DNA of 64,000 bases, from the NCBI GenBank assembly GCA_903772945.1, contig CAICTM010000191.1, positions 30,753-94,752 on the forward strand, given 5' to 3'. Shown piece after piece: positions 33,266-44,119 of the stretch. This DNA comes from Seminavis robusta. Its lineage: Eukaryota; Bacillariophyta; Bacillariophyceae; Naviculales; Naviculaceae. The notes under the pieces were generated by a model. The model ran no database searches. It was not told the origin of the DNA and worked only from the letters and a program-made list of their open reading frames with translations. Within the stretch, counting starts at the first letter, position 1. Every line of letters begins with the position of its first letter. The translations under genes were made by a program, and so were the position numbers.

Positions 33266-34830
33266 TTATCTTCTTGGTTCTAGTGTATTGCTCCTGCTTT
33301 GGTAGTCTTCGTGGCTTAAGGAGCAGATCATGAGAGTTCGATTCCCGGTTTTCTGTAGGTAGGACGCTGAGGAGTTTGTCTTTCCAATATGTGTGAGTTC
33401 TTCTGCTGTGCTGGGTAGACCCATACCCTTCCATTCGGCATACGTCTTGTCCATCCAGATCACATCGCGTGTGAGTACTTGTGCTCCTGTTGCGATATTG
33501 TACATCTTGTACGTGTCTGCACTGTGATTCCGTGCTCTTCCAAGATACAGCATAGGTAATCCGCGATCTTGTAGTTTTCCCTTGATCTTTCCAACAAACT
33601 TGACGTATCCAACTTCTCCGAATCGTCGCAACTTGGATAATTGTGGAATGTCTTCTCCATAGAACATGCGGTAGCTTGGATTGTCATGAGATGCATGACT
33701 GTAGTAATTCTCAAGTCAGTGACGTGCATGCTGCATCTCCGTAGAGAAACTTTCGTTGCTTCTCATCAAAACGGCTTCGTGGAACATGGCCGAATTCGAT
33801 CCTACTGCAATCCATCGTTCTACTTTCCATTCTGTTGAGGTTTATCTCGTCCAGTTAGCTCAAACTTAATCCGTCTCAAACATGGTTCAATCGCGTTTTC
33901 ACTTCCGTCATCAGCTTCTTTTCTCTCCTGCATCGTCATCCGGATGTAGTGTACTGGAGTCCCCTGCGATCATCACTCGATGAAGTTCTTGACTTTAAGG
34001 ATGACATCGCGTTTGGTCTGAATGATCCTACTCCATCGCATACTGGTAGCATCATCAATGATCGCCAACCAATACTTTCCTCCCTTGGTAGACGTGCCTT
34101 CATCCACAGACGAGGTATCTATAAAATTCGTTCTCCAGGGATCTCTGATGTCGTTGAAGTCTCCTTGCTACGGGTGCTTGCTTTGCTCGTCCTGCTCCAC
34201 AGTGACATGGTTCTAATGTCCCTGTGAGCTTCCACCCGTACTGATGTGCTGTCCTGCGTAGTGCGGCTTCACTCGCATGTCCCAGCTTCTTGTGGAGGTC
34301 ATTGATTTTCCAGTACTTCACCTTACTTGTGTTCCGATTTGGGTGTATCCGCAGTGTCACTTGGAAGTCTCTTCAGTCGCTTCAGTGCCGTGTCATCCGT
34401 GCACGCGTAACTGCTCTCTTGTGCATGTCCTGGAAGAGATCATCCGCAAGATATCCGTCTTTGGTTGAGTTAATTTTATCAAAGACTATTCGTTTGTTGC
34501 GTTGCGTCAAGACAATCTTGGTTCTTTATTCGAGATGCCAACCTTCTGGATTGCCTTGACCAAACTAAATAAACATACACCCAGGTTGGGGACATACTTG
34601 TAATCCGACAGTGTCAAGTCATACGTCTACCATCACGTTGCATTGCCGTTAACTTGATCGTGCCTTTTTTACTGCTCGGATCTTGTCTCACTTCCAACCT
34701 TGATTCCTTCATCAATTTCTTCCACATCAGTCATTCCATCGTCCACATTGCCCATATGAGTTGATGCGCCACTGTCTGCAATCCATGTGCTCCGGCGAAA
34801 CCTTCTCCTGACCTCATGGTGAACACATAC
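33266..34830 (-). pseudogene. Copia pol: protease and integrase region
   Basis: The aspartic protease signature STWIADSGASTHMG reads from about 34790 down to 34745. The GAG-pre-integrase zinc segment (INDLHKKLGHASEAALRR) is near 34290. The integrase core begins with KGGKYWLAIIDDATSMRW near 34060, and the Glu motif PQQNGKVERWIA is near 33840. Frames change between these blocks. Confidence 0.75.
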
Positions 34831-36712
34831 TCATCGTTCCTTTCATTACCTTGTACATCTGCCAGCGCTTCTTCCTTGCCTGTCGAACCTTCCGACTGCC
34901 ACGCTTTAACTGAGCCACATTACGTGACGCTGTGGGAAGTATGGTAACTGACGGATGATCACCTGCATTCCTGTCTGCACGTTGGCGTCCACAAAGTGAC
35001 TCACTTGTCCTTGTGTGACTAGGCCGGCATTCAGTAACATGTCTATGCCGGGGGAGTTCTCGATCACGATCGTGTCAGTCCATCTCGTTGGTACTGAAAA
35101 GTTGATGCGTCCAATCCTTGTAGTAACGTGGAATCTGGTGATACCATCGGTAGGTGATCACTCCTGCAAAGTTCAACGCACTTGCCAATATATTTTGCCC
35201 GATCTTTTGCCATCCAGGTCCGTCCTTGGTATACTGACCCAACATAAAACATCAAAAGCCCTTCCCACTTCGTTCGCGGTGGCTCGTGCCTAGAATAGTT
35301 TGAGGATGAGCTCGTCTCTGATCGCTACCAGTCGTCTGGACTGTGTCGTCCACTCCCAACAAGCATATGTCAGCAGCTCGCCCATTGACTTTGCGACGTT
35401 GTTGTTCACGGTAAATGCGATCGGCTGCGACCCTTGGGATACCATAGTTCCGTAGGATAGAGTTCGCACTTGAAAATCTTCCTCTCCGAGCATCATACTC
35501 TGGGGTAATCCTTCCTTCTTCAAGTGTTTGATTGCTCGTTGCGCCATGCGTCTGCTTGTCTGCTCACGAGCACGCTGACCAGAATCAAGCGCTTCCACCG
35601 TACAATCACTGGCCATGGGTTGTGCGAATCCGCTTCTCCCAACAGTGGCATATCCACAGTACCTTCCAATCCCGATTGTATTGAGCCTGTGCGACCATCT
35701 CCGTTACATACTTCACTTCTATTTCGGGAATGCTGAATGCCGTGAACCCGAACATTCCTGCGTTTCCTGTTCCTTCGCGACGTTTGGTCCGCGCTTTATC
35801 TTTGCACGTTAACATAGCCCCTGCGATTGTTGTCTGTCTGGAGTCCAATCGCAAAGAGCAACAGACTGCTGGCCCAACCTAGCACTTCCGCCTGAGCTCC
35901 ACGAGATGGGGGTTGTTCTGTATCTCGTATGGCATCATCCTCAGCAACCATCTGAACTGTTCGAAGTTTCCGACCAGTTGCTTCATCTCTGGCTCGAGTC
36001 CCTTCCCATATCTGGGGATTAGTTGCATGCTTCTTCCGCGATTCTCCTCCACTGTATACCACCTATGTGTGAATACGTCCAATTCCCATCCTTGGTTGCT
36101 CGGTTCATGGGAGTCGGTTGTTCAATGGGATTGGATGTTTGCTGATCTTCATCATGTGTCGACTCCAACCTCGGTGCAGCTGTTCCTCTAGCACGTTCCG
36201 GGCATCTTGGAATCTGTTCGCCATCTTTTACTTCTTCGTCGTCTTCGCTCAACAGCTGTAGTAGTTGTCTTTTCGTAGATTGTGGGCGAATTTGTCGTTC
36301 GTTGTTTCTCCTCTTCTCGAAACTTCTTCGTTGTACCGTTTCGCTTTAAATCGTGAGTGTTTCGCTGTCGGAACTGCCCTGCTCTCTGTTTGCAGGACAG
36401 ATAGGTAACGTCTGGGTTCTCGTTGTATGTGACTGATTCTTCTTTAGTCATCGTTGTTGTTCTTCTTGAGAGATTTAAGGGCGTCCACGCCTCATAAGTT
36501 AATTGCTCCAAGCTTTCTCCATCTTCATCCACGTCATCTCCGCTTTCAAAATCGTCCCAGAAGCATCCCATTCTTTGCTTTCATATTCGATGCTTCTTCT
36601 ACTCCTCCTGTTTCATCGTCTGACAACTCTACTCCTCGGCATGGCATGCATATTTCTTCGCTCATCGTCATGAAGCCATCTCTTCCGTTGTTTCTTGTGC
36701 GTGTTTGCTCTT

Positions 36713-37702
36713 CTACATTTCTGTTCCGCTTGTTTTAGGCAATCCATTTCCTGTGCCCAATCTTTCCACAGTGGAAGCACTTTCCGCTGAACTTCTTCTT
36801 TCCTTGAAATCCGCTACTCCCATTGTTCCTGGAATTACCGTTTGACTTTCCTTGGTACCTTTGTCGTTGCTTCTTCCGTTCGAGCCTTCTTGTCTGGGCA
36901 TCTTGTTGCTTGTGTCCGATCTTTCCACGTTCCTGCATCTGCCCTTGAATTGTTTTCCTCCAATCATGAAAGCTGTTCGCCATTGTGGTCTGTCGACTTT
37001 TCCGTGCCTTAATCTCATCGTAGATTTCGCATAATCATCCACCACACCCTTTACGTTATTCCATGTCCTGTTGTCTTATCCTTCGCAGACATTCTTTCTT
37101 CACTTCATGGTACACTCCGAGTTCTCCTTCCTTCTTCGGATCTTCTCGAGAAGGTCCTGATGTACTCTTCGTCCGATATCTTGAACCCATCCTTCGCTAG
37201 CTTCTTGCGTTTCACGTCGAGTCCAATCTCGAACTTCTTTGGGTTTTCCTTGATGTCCATCTTTATCGCGTAGTATTCCGTTCGTCGAGCTGCACCCTCA
37301 CCACTGTCTTCAGCATCGTAGAGGTCCAGCATGGAACTCCCACATGCCCTTGAATTCCCAGCAGCATGGTCAGAGCCTCAGTCGTTTGGTGTGAGGCCAT
37401 AGGTCGAAGGCGACTTGCCTTCGATGGTCTCCACATTGATCGAATCCAGCAATATTCCAGCAGCCTTGCTGTTCTTCTTTGCAGACTTTCGATCTTTTCT
37501 ACTTGTCGTCCGACAACTTGCCGTACCTGTAGGGGTTTCCCAGATTGTCCGGTTTGATCTCCGTAGAGTCTTTCATCAGTTCTAAGTACCCATACTTCGA
37601 TAAATGGGCCATCATCTTGACCTTGTAGAACCTGAACTTCTCATCTTTTCCATCGAAGATGGGATACTTGCTCGACGATGATACCTCTACCTCCGTAGAC
37701 AT
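36713..37702 (-). pseudogene. Copia gag
   Basis: Gag opens with the ATG at 37702 (MSTEVEVSSSSKYPIFDGKD), a typical copia gag start. Later parts are in other frames (37105-37332, 36735-36983). A CCHC-type zinc knuckle (KCFHCGKIGHRK) lies near 36760. Confidence 0.7.
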
Positions 37703-37787
37703 CTTTACTTACTCTCTCAATTCTTCTCCTTTCTGTTTGACAACCTGGATCCAAGCTCACTTTTCCTGATAGCTATCGTTTTAAACG

Positions 37788-38295
37788 TGTTGAAAAGGTG
37801 GAACTTGAACGCACAATTTCTCTAATTTAATCAATATCCTTCCAGCTCTACTGTCTGTAGACTGGCTATTCTTTCGTTTTCTCTTTCTCTCTCTTCAGAT
37901 TGTGAGCTCTACAACTGAGCTCCGATATGCATACATATTACCAGGATCTTTCGATCCTCTGCTTCTCGCAGATTTCATCTACAGATAGATCTTCGTCGAT
38001 CTATCTTCCTAAGTGCATGGTTGGCCCTGAGGGCTTTCCCACTTTACTAAACCTATGGACCTTCATCCGTCCATTCATTTGTTCCATCCCGTCGCTCCTT
38101 GCATTCATCTCTTCGACCTAACTTCCTAACCTTTGTAGTTGCATCATCTAGACGACCATTGTCCTCGTTCCTCATACACCTGGCCATCTGATGATGATCG
38201 GATAACCATCTGATTTGAGTCACACATCCCCAATCACGAACCGTGATTGTGGATCCCGAGTCGTCTGTCCGTCATACGAAAATACCTTTCTGACA
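37788..38295 (-). repeat. 5' LTR of the copia element
   Basis: 508 nt. In element orientation it begins TGTCAGAAAGG and ends CACCTTTTCAACA. It differs from the other LTR almost only by 1-2 nt insertions and deletions. Confidence 0.8.
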
Positions 38296-38301
38296 CAATT
38301 G
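38296..38301. repeat. Right flanking direct repeat of the copia element (CAATTG)
   Basis: Matches 30711-30716 exactly. Confidence 0.7.
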
Positions 38302-38542
38302 TAAAGGAGGTAACTTGATTAGGGTTCAAGTCATTGTTTACCTTTAGAGTAAAGATTTACCGCATCCACCTTCATTCCAAAACAACCGGTACATGTGTGC
38401 TACATGTAGTACCGGATCCTGTACGATTTGATATTGATAGACTCTTTCTATTCATTGTAATCATCCTACTTTTTCCCGATATATTCTTATGCAAAATGGT
38501 GGACAATCTATACCCCAGATGTGTGTCCTCTTTCCCGCCTCT

Positions 38543-39019
38543 TCATGCTTGAGGTGCCGTATTGGCTCTTGCCGCCTTGTTGCTGCCTAATAAACAAGCC
38601 CCCTTTGTCTCATGACTTTCAGTTCCAGGGCCATACGAGTCGACAGTGGAGCGGGATGGATACCTTGGCTTGCAATCAGGACAAGACGAATGTCGTGTTT
38701 CTCCACCACCGCACCTCTGCCTGACGTGGTTGCAGCTGGAAGGGCGAGTGGGGCGCCTTGGAGGACTCACGCTTGCCATTCTCGTTGGTTCCTTTGGATG
38801 CTGTTGTGGATGAGCCATGGAACTTCTGCCTCGTCGTTGGCTCCTCAACTTATTGTGGCGGCGTTGACTAGGCGATGAGCAGGGATTGCTGTCCCACCGC
38901 GAGCAGACTGGCGGTTCCACTGCACGTTCTTCTGTTTCCTTGTGAAGGCCTCCATGGCCGCTTGCATTGTCCATGACAATCTGAAAGGTAAAACCTTGGG
39001 GGAGAATTGACTGTGCCAT
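38543..39019 (-). CDS. DNAxxH/SRWES family protein, member 5
   Basis: 158 residues from the ATG at 39019. The start MAQSILPQGFTFQIVMDNAS leads into GHGG, with Asp17 as the first motif residue. SRWDSNP is at about 40-46. A basic Ser/Pro/Arg-rich middle (VSPPRRPTRPSS) and several Cys (RQRCGGGETRHSSCPDCKPR) follow. It has one SRWDS copy, so it sits between the two subfamilies, but SPP followed by Cys resembles subfamily B. The copia element ends 241 nt beyond its stop. CTCACAATT lies 83 nt upstream of the ATG. Function unknown. Confidence 0.65.
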   Translation of the reverse strand: MAQSILPQGFTFQIVMDNASGHGGLHKETEERAVEPPVCSRWDSNPCSSPSQRRHNKLRSQRRGRSSMAHPQQHPKEPTRMASVSPPRRPTRPSSCNHVRQRCGGGETRHSSCPDCKPRYPSRSTVDSYGPGTESHETKGACLLGSNKAARANTAPQA

Positions 39020-39102
39020 CTTCTACAATGGTAATAGTTACTAGTAGCTGCTACGACTGTATGAAGTAAGGTACAAGCAAATAATGGAAAAGCAATGGAG
39101 GA

Positions 39103-39111
39103 AATTGTGAG
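39103..39111 (-). promoter_or_regulatory. Shared upstream element CTCACAATT (member 5)
   Basis: Identical 9-mer 83 nt upstream of the ATG at 39019; flanks read GTCTCACAATTTC in the gene's orientation. Confidence 0.6.
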
Positions 39112-42100
39112 ACCTCACTCTTTTCTAGCTAGTCTCGTATCTTTGTGTGTCGCGTGTCGCGTGCGCGAGTGCATGAGCACCCTTTGATGCGAAGACCCTG
39201 AATCCTTAATTCGATATTGCCATCCCCGCATTTTAGGGATCTTATATTTCATTCTCGATGACCAAAATGGTCGAAAGGAGAAGCCTCGTGCGTTCACAGT
39301 CAGGTGTACTTCGTTAGTACTTCGTTCGAATATTTAACAGGATTTAGAGACGAGATCTTGAGGAGCCGTATTTTAAAATAGCACTTCAACTGCTGTTTTG
39401 CAGTTAGTTTGCCATTAATTTTTTTGGGAACAGAGAAAGATGGCGTCTCGGTGCTGATGCTCAATTGTGCATGTTACTACATACATGTACTCGAGTACTG
39501 TATTGCAAGTGCCGTAAGCTTGTGTGAGTGCATTGCTGGGGCTGGGCGGCTGGGCACGGCATTTTCAGCCCAACAGATAGAGGACAGTACCGCCGACAGA
39601 GCCATCTCATGTGAGCTATCTCATGTTGCCTGAAAACGAAATAAGCTGTACGAGATCGAGTCACACATTTGCTTCACACTGAGTTATGCCTTGCTTTGTC
39701 TTTTAGGCCCCAGCAAAATGTTCCTGTTCGTTTCCCAACCGAAAGCATCTTCAAGTTTTGAAGGTCCTGCTGTATTACTGCCTAGTGGGATCCTTCTGGA
39801 TTACGATAGCTACCGGTATGGGTTTAGTGGCCTACATTAAATTCTAAATTCTGGCTGCACCTGCTGCAGCATGCCTGCAGGACACCAGCCAGTCAGCCAA
39901 CAGAACCAAAAGAATCGTTGGAAGTTGGAACAAGAGCTGAACTTGCAGGCAGTTGACCTTTCGTTGCAGTCTCGCTGGATCGCCTTTCCTCTTTCCTCCC
40001 ACAGTCAATCTCCAAGCTCTGATTGAATCATTCACTGATTCAACCTCCCTCGATTGCTTTGATGCGGCAACTGTAACTCTGGTGCTCTCCTCGCGGCTGC
40101 ACCAAAGACAGCCACGTGGCCGGCAATAACGATTGCAACGCAAGCAAGCTGGGCTGGCTGGACATTGTGGACGGGTAATAGAACCTTTGCAAGGTTGGGA
40201 GGCAATACTACTTGTGACCACATAAAGGTTCAGAGGTTTGATGATTGAATCATTCGATTTGATTCTGAATACCAATGATCCTTATACCGGTACGCCTTTG
40301 TTTCTGCTCGGTTGAGCATTGCTCTCACTCGAGCAGCTATGATGTGCCTTCGAGGCTCTTGTGTTCCTGCCTGCCATCAAGATCTCTAGGCGTTGGGATG
40401 ATTGAGGCGCTATTGATCTCATCCACTTGACAGTGTCTTAGTCCTGTGATCCTCTCCGTCCTCCTCCCTTGCTTGCCACCCTTTCCTTCTTTGGTGTTGC
40501 CATTGATCTGCTCACTCGTTTATTTGGCTCGCACTCTTGCACCCCCCTCCCCTGAAACTTATCCTCACCATAGTCCCCTATAAACCATTTAACTTCTCCC
40601 GCAGAATTTATTCTCTATACCAACGAAACATCCATTCCTGCTACATACTACGATGAGCTCCAGGCATTGGTACCATCATGACAATCTTGATCTTTACCCC
40701 TACTACACTTTCCTTTGATCCCTTCTCAGTCCTCCTCCCTGACCACCCTTCCTCCTTCGGTTGCAGTTGGTCTGCTTGGCTGTCCAGCTCGCGTCCTGGC
40801 CGCTGGCCGCCAGCCCTCATCCTCTGGAGTGACGAGTCGAGTCCGTTCCCACCCATAGTCCCTCACACCACATATAGTAACCTGCAATTGATTATCCCAT
40901 TGGCAAGGACGGCAGAGGCCTGGTTGCCTCGCGACTTGACATCCTGCCACTGCCAGTTTCGTGCCTTCACCCTGGCTGCTGTTGCAAAGAAGGTCCATCA
41001 CTTCCCCCCGCGACCAGATTGACCAGAGCGAGTGAAGCATCCTGCTTGGGAAGCTCTATATTATAGCACTGTCAAACCCACAGTTACCTGCATTACTCAT
41101 TACTCCCGAACAGAAATGAAGGCATGCTGTCACTCACACACTGTCTTACCCCAACAAGGTCGGGCAAGATCTAGAGAGTCTGTGGTGACTGTTGGTTGGG
41201 AAGAATACCTTGATCCCTCGGGGTCGATCAGCGGGTCGCACGCAAAGATTTCTTGTCTGAATCCGTTATCAATAATTAGCCAATGGACTTTGAGTTTGTG
41301 TAGGTGCCACGGTTGGACTTATCATACGGTCGTATCATGATTAGCTCTCATGATGATGATGTTCCACGAGGCTGCTCTTGTGAGTTAGTGGGGTTGAGGT
41401 TGCAAATTCCTTATTGACAGAGTTTTGGGAAGTAATTCAAGCACCACCCTACTAGCTAGCTAAGAACCTCGAAAACGCCATGGCACCTTTCGATAATAGT
41501 CGATTCGAGCACCACCTACCAAACCGGCCCCCGGTATGAAAGCCTCCGACTCCAACGAAACACGCAAGCCTGCCCAAATTGAGAGTGGTGTAATACATGT
41601 ACATGTAGTGTCTGTTCTTGGTTCAGCGTGTGACGTGACATGTCCAAGACATCGAGAGAAAAGGGGTGTCAACCACAGTGCCTCTCCTGGGATCTAGCAA
41701 GTCTAGCTAGGAATCGCAGTTTTTTTTTCAGGTTGCCCGCAGCTGGCTTGGGACGGACCTACTATCACAGCAGCAACGATTGTAGTTCGCAAGAGGTGCG
41801 TTACTGAGTGTTAGAGTCGACTAGGAGGGGAGAGTGTAGGCCGGGGAGGAAGTGCAGCTGGACAGGAATAAGCAGGCCATCGGAGGAATGGGCCAAAAGA
41901 AACAACGATCGCATTCTTTCAATTGGGGCCGGGGGCAAAGATCAAGGGCGCCAGGATGCAGTGAAGTACTACAATGTCAGTGTGAGACCACAGTTTGGGC
42001 TTCTAAAGCAGAGACACCACTCATCACGAAGTCTTGCTACATGTATGTGCATGTAGATCTACCACTTGGTAAGAGAACGATTGGAGAGAAGGCTCTTTGT

Positions 42101-43040
42101 GGCTCTTGCATGCATTCAAATGCAACGAAGGCTGCATTACCCTGAACGTGACACCAAGGAGCTCATGAAGGCATGCAGGTCCCCTCTGCGCTCTGCGGTG
42201 ATGTCTGTGACAACCAGAGGACTGGTGGCAGATGGTACATGTACAGCCAGCAGCTCAGCCAGCCATCTTCTCTACCGGCACTCTTGTGGTGAGTGTGGGC
42301 TACCGTAGGAGTAGTAGACTGGCTAGCTAGATACGGTAGCCAGAGACATGTACTGCTTACTACTAATAGCTAGAGCCACCCACAGTGTTCTTTGCTTCTT
42401 TTGTTCTCTTGACTTTCTCCTCCAATAGCTCCTCCAATCCAGTCCGTCTACGGTATCCATGGGTGAGTTATTGCAACGATTATTCATACTTTTTACTTGT
42501 AAAAGACGAGGTGAGAGAGATGGTTCCTGGTTCTTTGCTGCTGCTGGAATGAACCAAATTGTGGCGGTGTGAAAGAGAGCCTGAAAGAGCAAGATCAGAC
42601 CAAGAAGGGGAGAGCCTTTTTACCTGTTTTTGTGATATCTTGTTCTCCCTCGGGGTTTGACCTTTCCGTGTTTTCCTAAGCCATGAATCTGTGGAGAAAC
42701 TGTGGAGAACAGCCTATCGTGGCCAAAGCCGATTTTAGTGGCAAAATCTGAACAGTGAGCTCATTGATGAGACAGTGAGGACATCCAGAGCTCATCCAGT
42801 TTCCTTCTCGAATTGAAGTTCATCGGGGTTGTTAATTCTTCAATGTTTCTGCGTGAATCTCTGGTTATGTTTTTGATAATGCACACTCAGTGGAAGAAGC
42901 AAAGACGACACTTCTCTGGTGTCGTTTGCGAACAGACACGGTTAACCTTCGAGTCCAAGTTCTTTACGACCTGTTTGAGTCCGTGCTAATCCCATCACCA
43001 TCGTACGTACCTTGCGGGGTTGCGAACCTTACTCTGTCTG
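39112..43040. other. Spacer
   Basis: About 3.9 kb without a recognisable gene. The stretches 40441-40580 and 40708-40870 look like diverged copies of each other (shared CTCCTCCCT, TTGATCTGCT-like and CATAGTCCC blocks). Confidence 0.35.
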
Positions 43041-43049
43041 CTCACAATT
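43041..43049 (+). promoter_or_regulatory. Shared upstream element CTCACAATT (member 6)
   Basis: Identical 9-mer ending 55 nt before the ATG at 43105. Confidence 0.6.
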
Positions 43050-43104
43050 AGTATCACAAAACTACCATAGCTACTCAAATACCTACCTACTAGAAAAAGT
43101 AACC

Positions 43105-43662
43105 ATGGCATTCCTGGCTCTTCTACCTACCGCCTCTTGCTACATTATCGTCACGGACAATGCAGCAGGGAGATGCTATCAACATCAGCAACAGCAGCAA
43201 GCTACCATTCCTGAGCCACCTACCAGCCCCATCAGTACTAGTAGGTGGGAAAGCATTCCCTCCCCCACGCTCCGCCAAAGAGGGCGTAGGTCCACACCTT
43301 CAGCCTCTTGCAGTCGCTGGGAAAGTTTGCCTTCCGAGAATCGGCTGCGCAGCATGAGTCCTCCCCATTGCCCCCAGCACCTGGATTGTTCTTCTTGTGC
43401 TGCTGCTCAGCATCATAGCACCGATTCCCTACCTAGCATGCCCCTACGAGCAGCTTGCTGCAAGCGACACAGTACGGGAAGCTTTGTCCCCAATGCGGCA
43501 ATGATTAGCAAGCTCCAAAAGAACTTTCAAAGAAAGCAGGTAGTGGCACAGGCGTTGCAAGAACTGGAAGACAACATTCTAGCAACTGGAATCGCCGTAC
43601 TAAATGTACAGGAAAACAAGCCACAAGAACCAGAAGAAACAGAAACCCAGGGGCAAGTCTAA
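43105..43662 (+). CDS. DNAxxH/SRWES family protein, member 6 (subfamily B)
   Basis: 185 residues from the ATG at 43105 (AACCATGG context). MAFLALLPTASCYIIVTDNA gives the hydrophobic start and the motif, but the His position is replaced (DNAAGRC). A short Gln run follows, then SRWESIP near residue 46 and SRWESLP near 70, each followed by an Arg-rich segment. The second runs into LRSMSPPHCPQ, the subfamily B hallmark. The C-terminal 60 residues look helical and charged (FQRKQVVAQALQELEDN), unlike the other members. Function unknown. Confidence 0.7.
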   Translation: MAFLALLPTASCYIIVTDNAAGRCYQHQQQQQATIPEPPTSPISTSRWESIPSPTLRQRGRRSTPSASCSRWESLPSENRLRSMSPPHCPQHLDCSSCAAAQHHSTDSLPSMPLRAACCKRHSTGSFVPNAAMISKLQKNFQRKQVVAQALQELEDNILATGIAVLNVQENKPQEPEETETQGQV

Positions 43663-44119
43663 CTTCACAGTTTTTAGTACGCTACAGACATGCATTGTAA
43701 ACTAGAATCATCGAATCAGCTGGCTATCTACCTATAATAAAGAGCAAATTCTTGACAGACCTACATAAAATACATGTGTAGCTACGAGTACCGCAGTCGC
43801 GTCCTTTGCTGCATTGCTTTGGCCAACCTAACCCGAGTCTCCCTATAGCATGAAATTACAGATCAATTGAAGCCGAGACCACATCCGAGAGAGCAGCCAC
43901 CCAACCAGAGGAGGTGCGACGACAAGTGCCCACGCGATGCCGCGCTGCGCTTCCGTGCGTATTCTGGACCAGTGGCTGTCTAGCTAGCTAGCCAGGTGTA
44001 CCATAAAAATGCATTCTTCCTTATCTGATCTTACGACTAGCCACTATTCATCCGACAAAATCCTCCTTCCGTTCTATCATCATGTATAGAACTTCTTCCC
44101 ACACCAGACCCATTTCCAT
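43663..44119. other. Spacer
   Basis: Convergent 3' flanks of member 6 and the metalloprotease-Hint gene. No gene seen. Confidence 0.4.

Larger units (their letters stand above)
30717..38295 (-). mobile_element. Ty1/copia LTR retrotransposon, full length but frameshifted
   Basis: A 7.6-kb element on the minus strand, bounded by two LTRs of about 0.5 kb and flanked by CAATTG. Domain order from 5' to 3' is gag with a zinc knuckle, protease, integrase, reverse transcriptase and RNase H, which is the copia order. The region of about 34830-36710 between the knuckle and the protease is coding-like, but I could not assign a domain. Every domain is split across frames. A purine-rich tract (AAAACAGGAAGG) adjoins the 3' LTR. 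The element lies 241 bp from the stop codon of the family gene at 38543-39019, between members 4 and 5. Confidence 0.85.

Noticed and set aside
33325-33350. tRNA B-box-like GTTCGATTCC
   Set aside because: It lies inside the copia integrase region, and no acceptor stem or A box could be paired.
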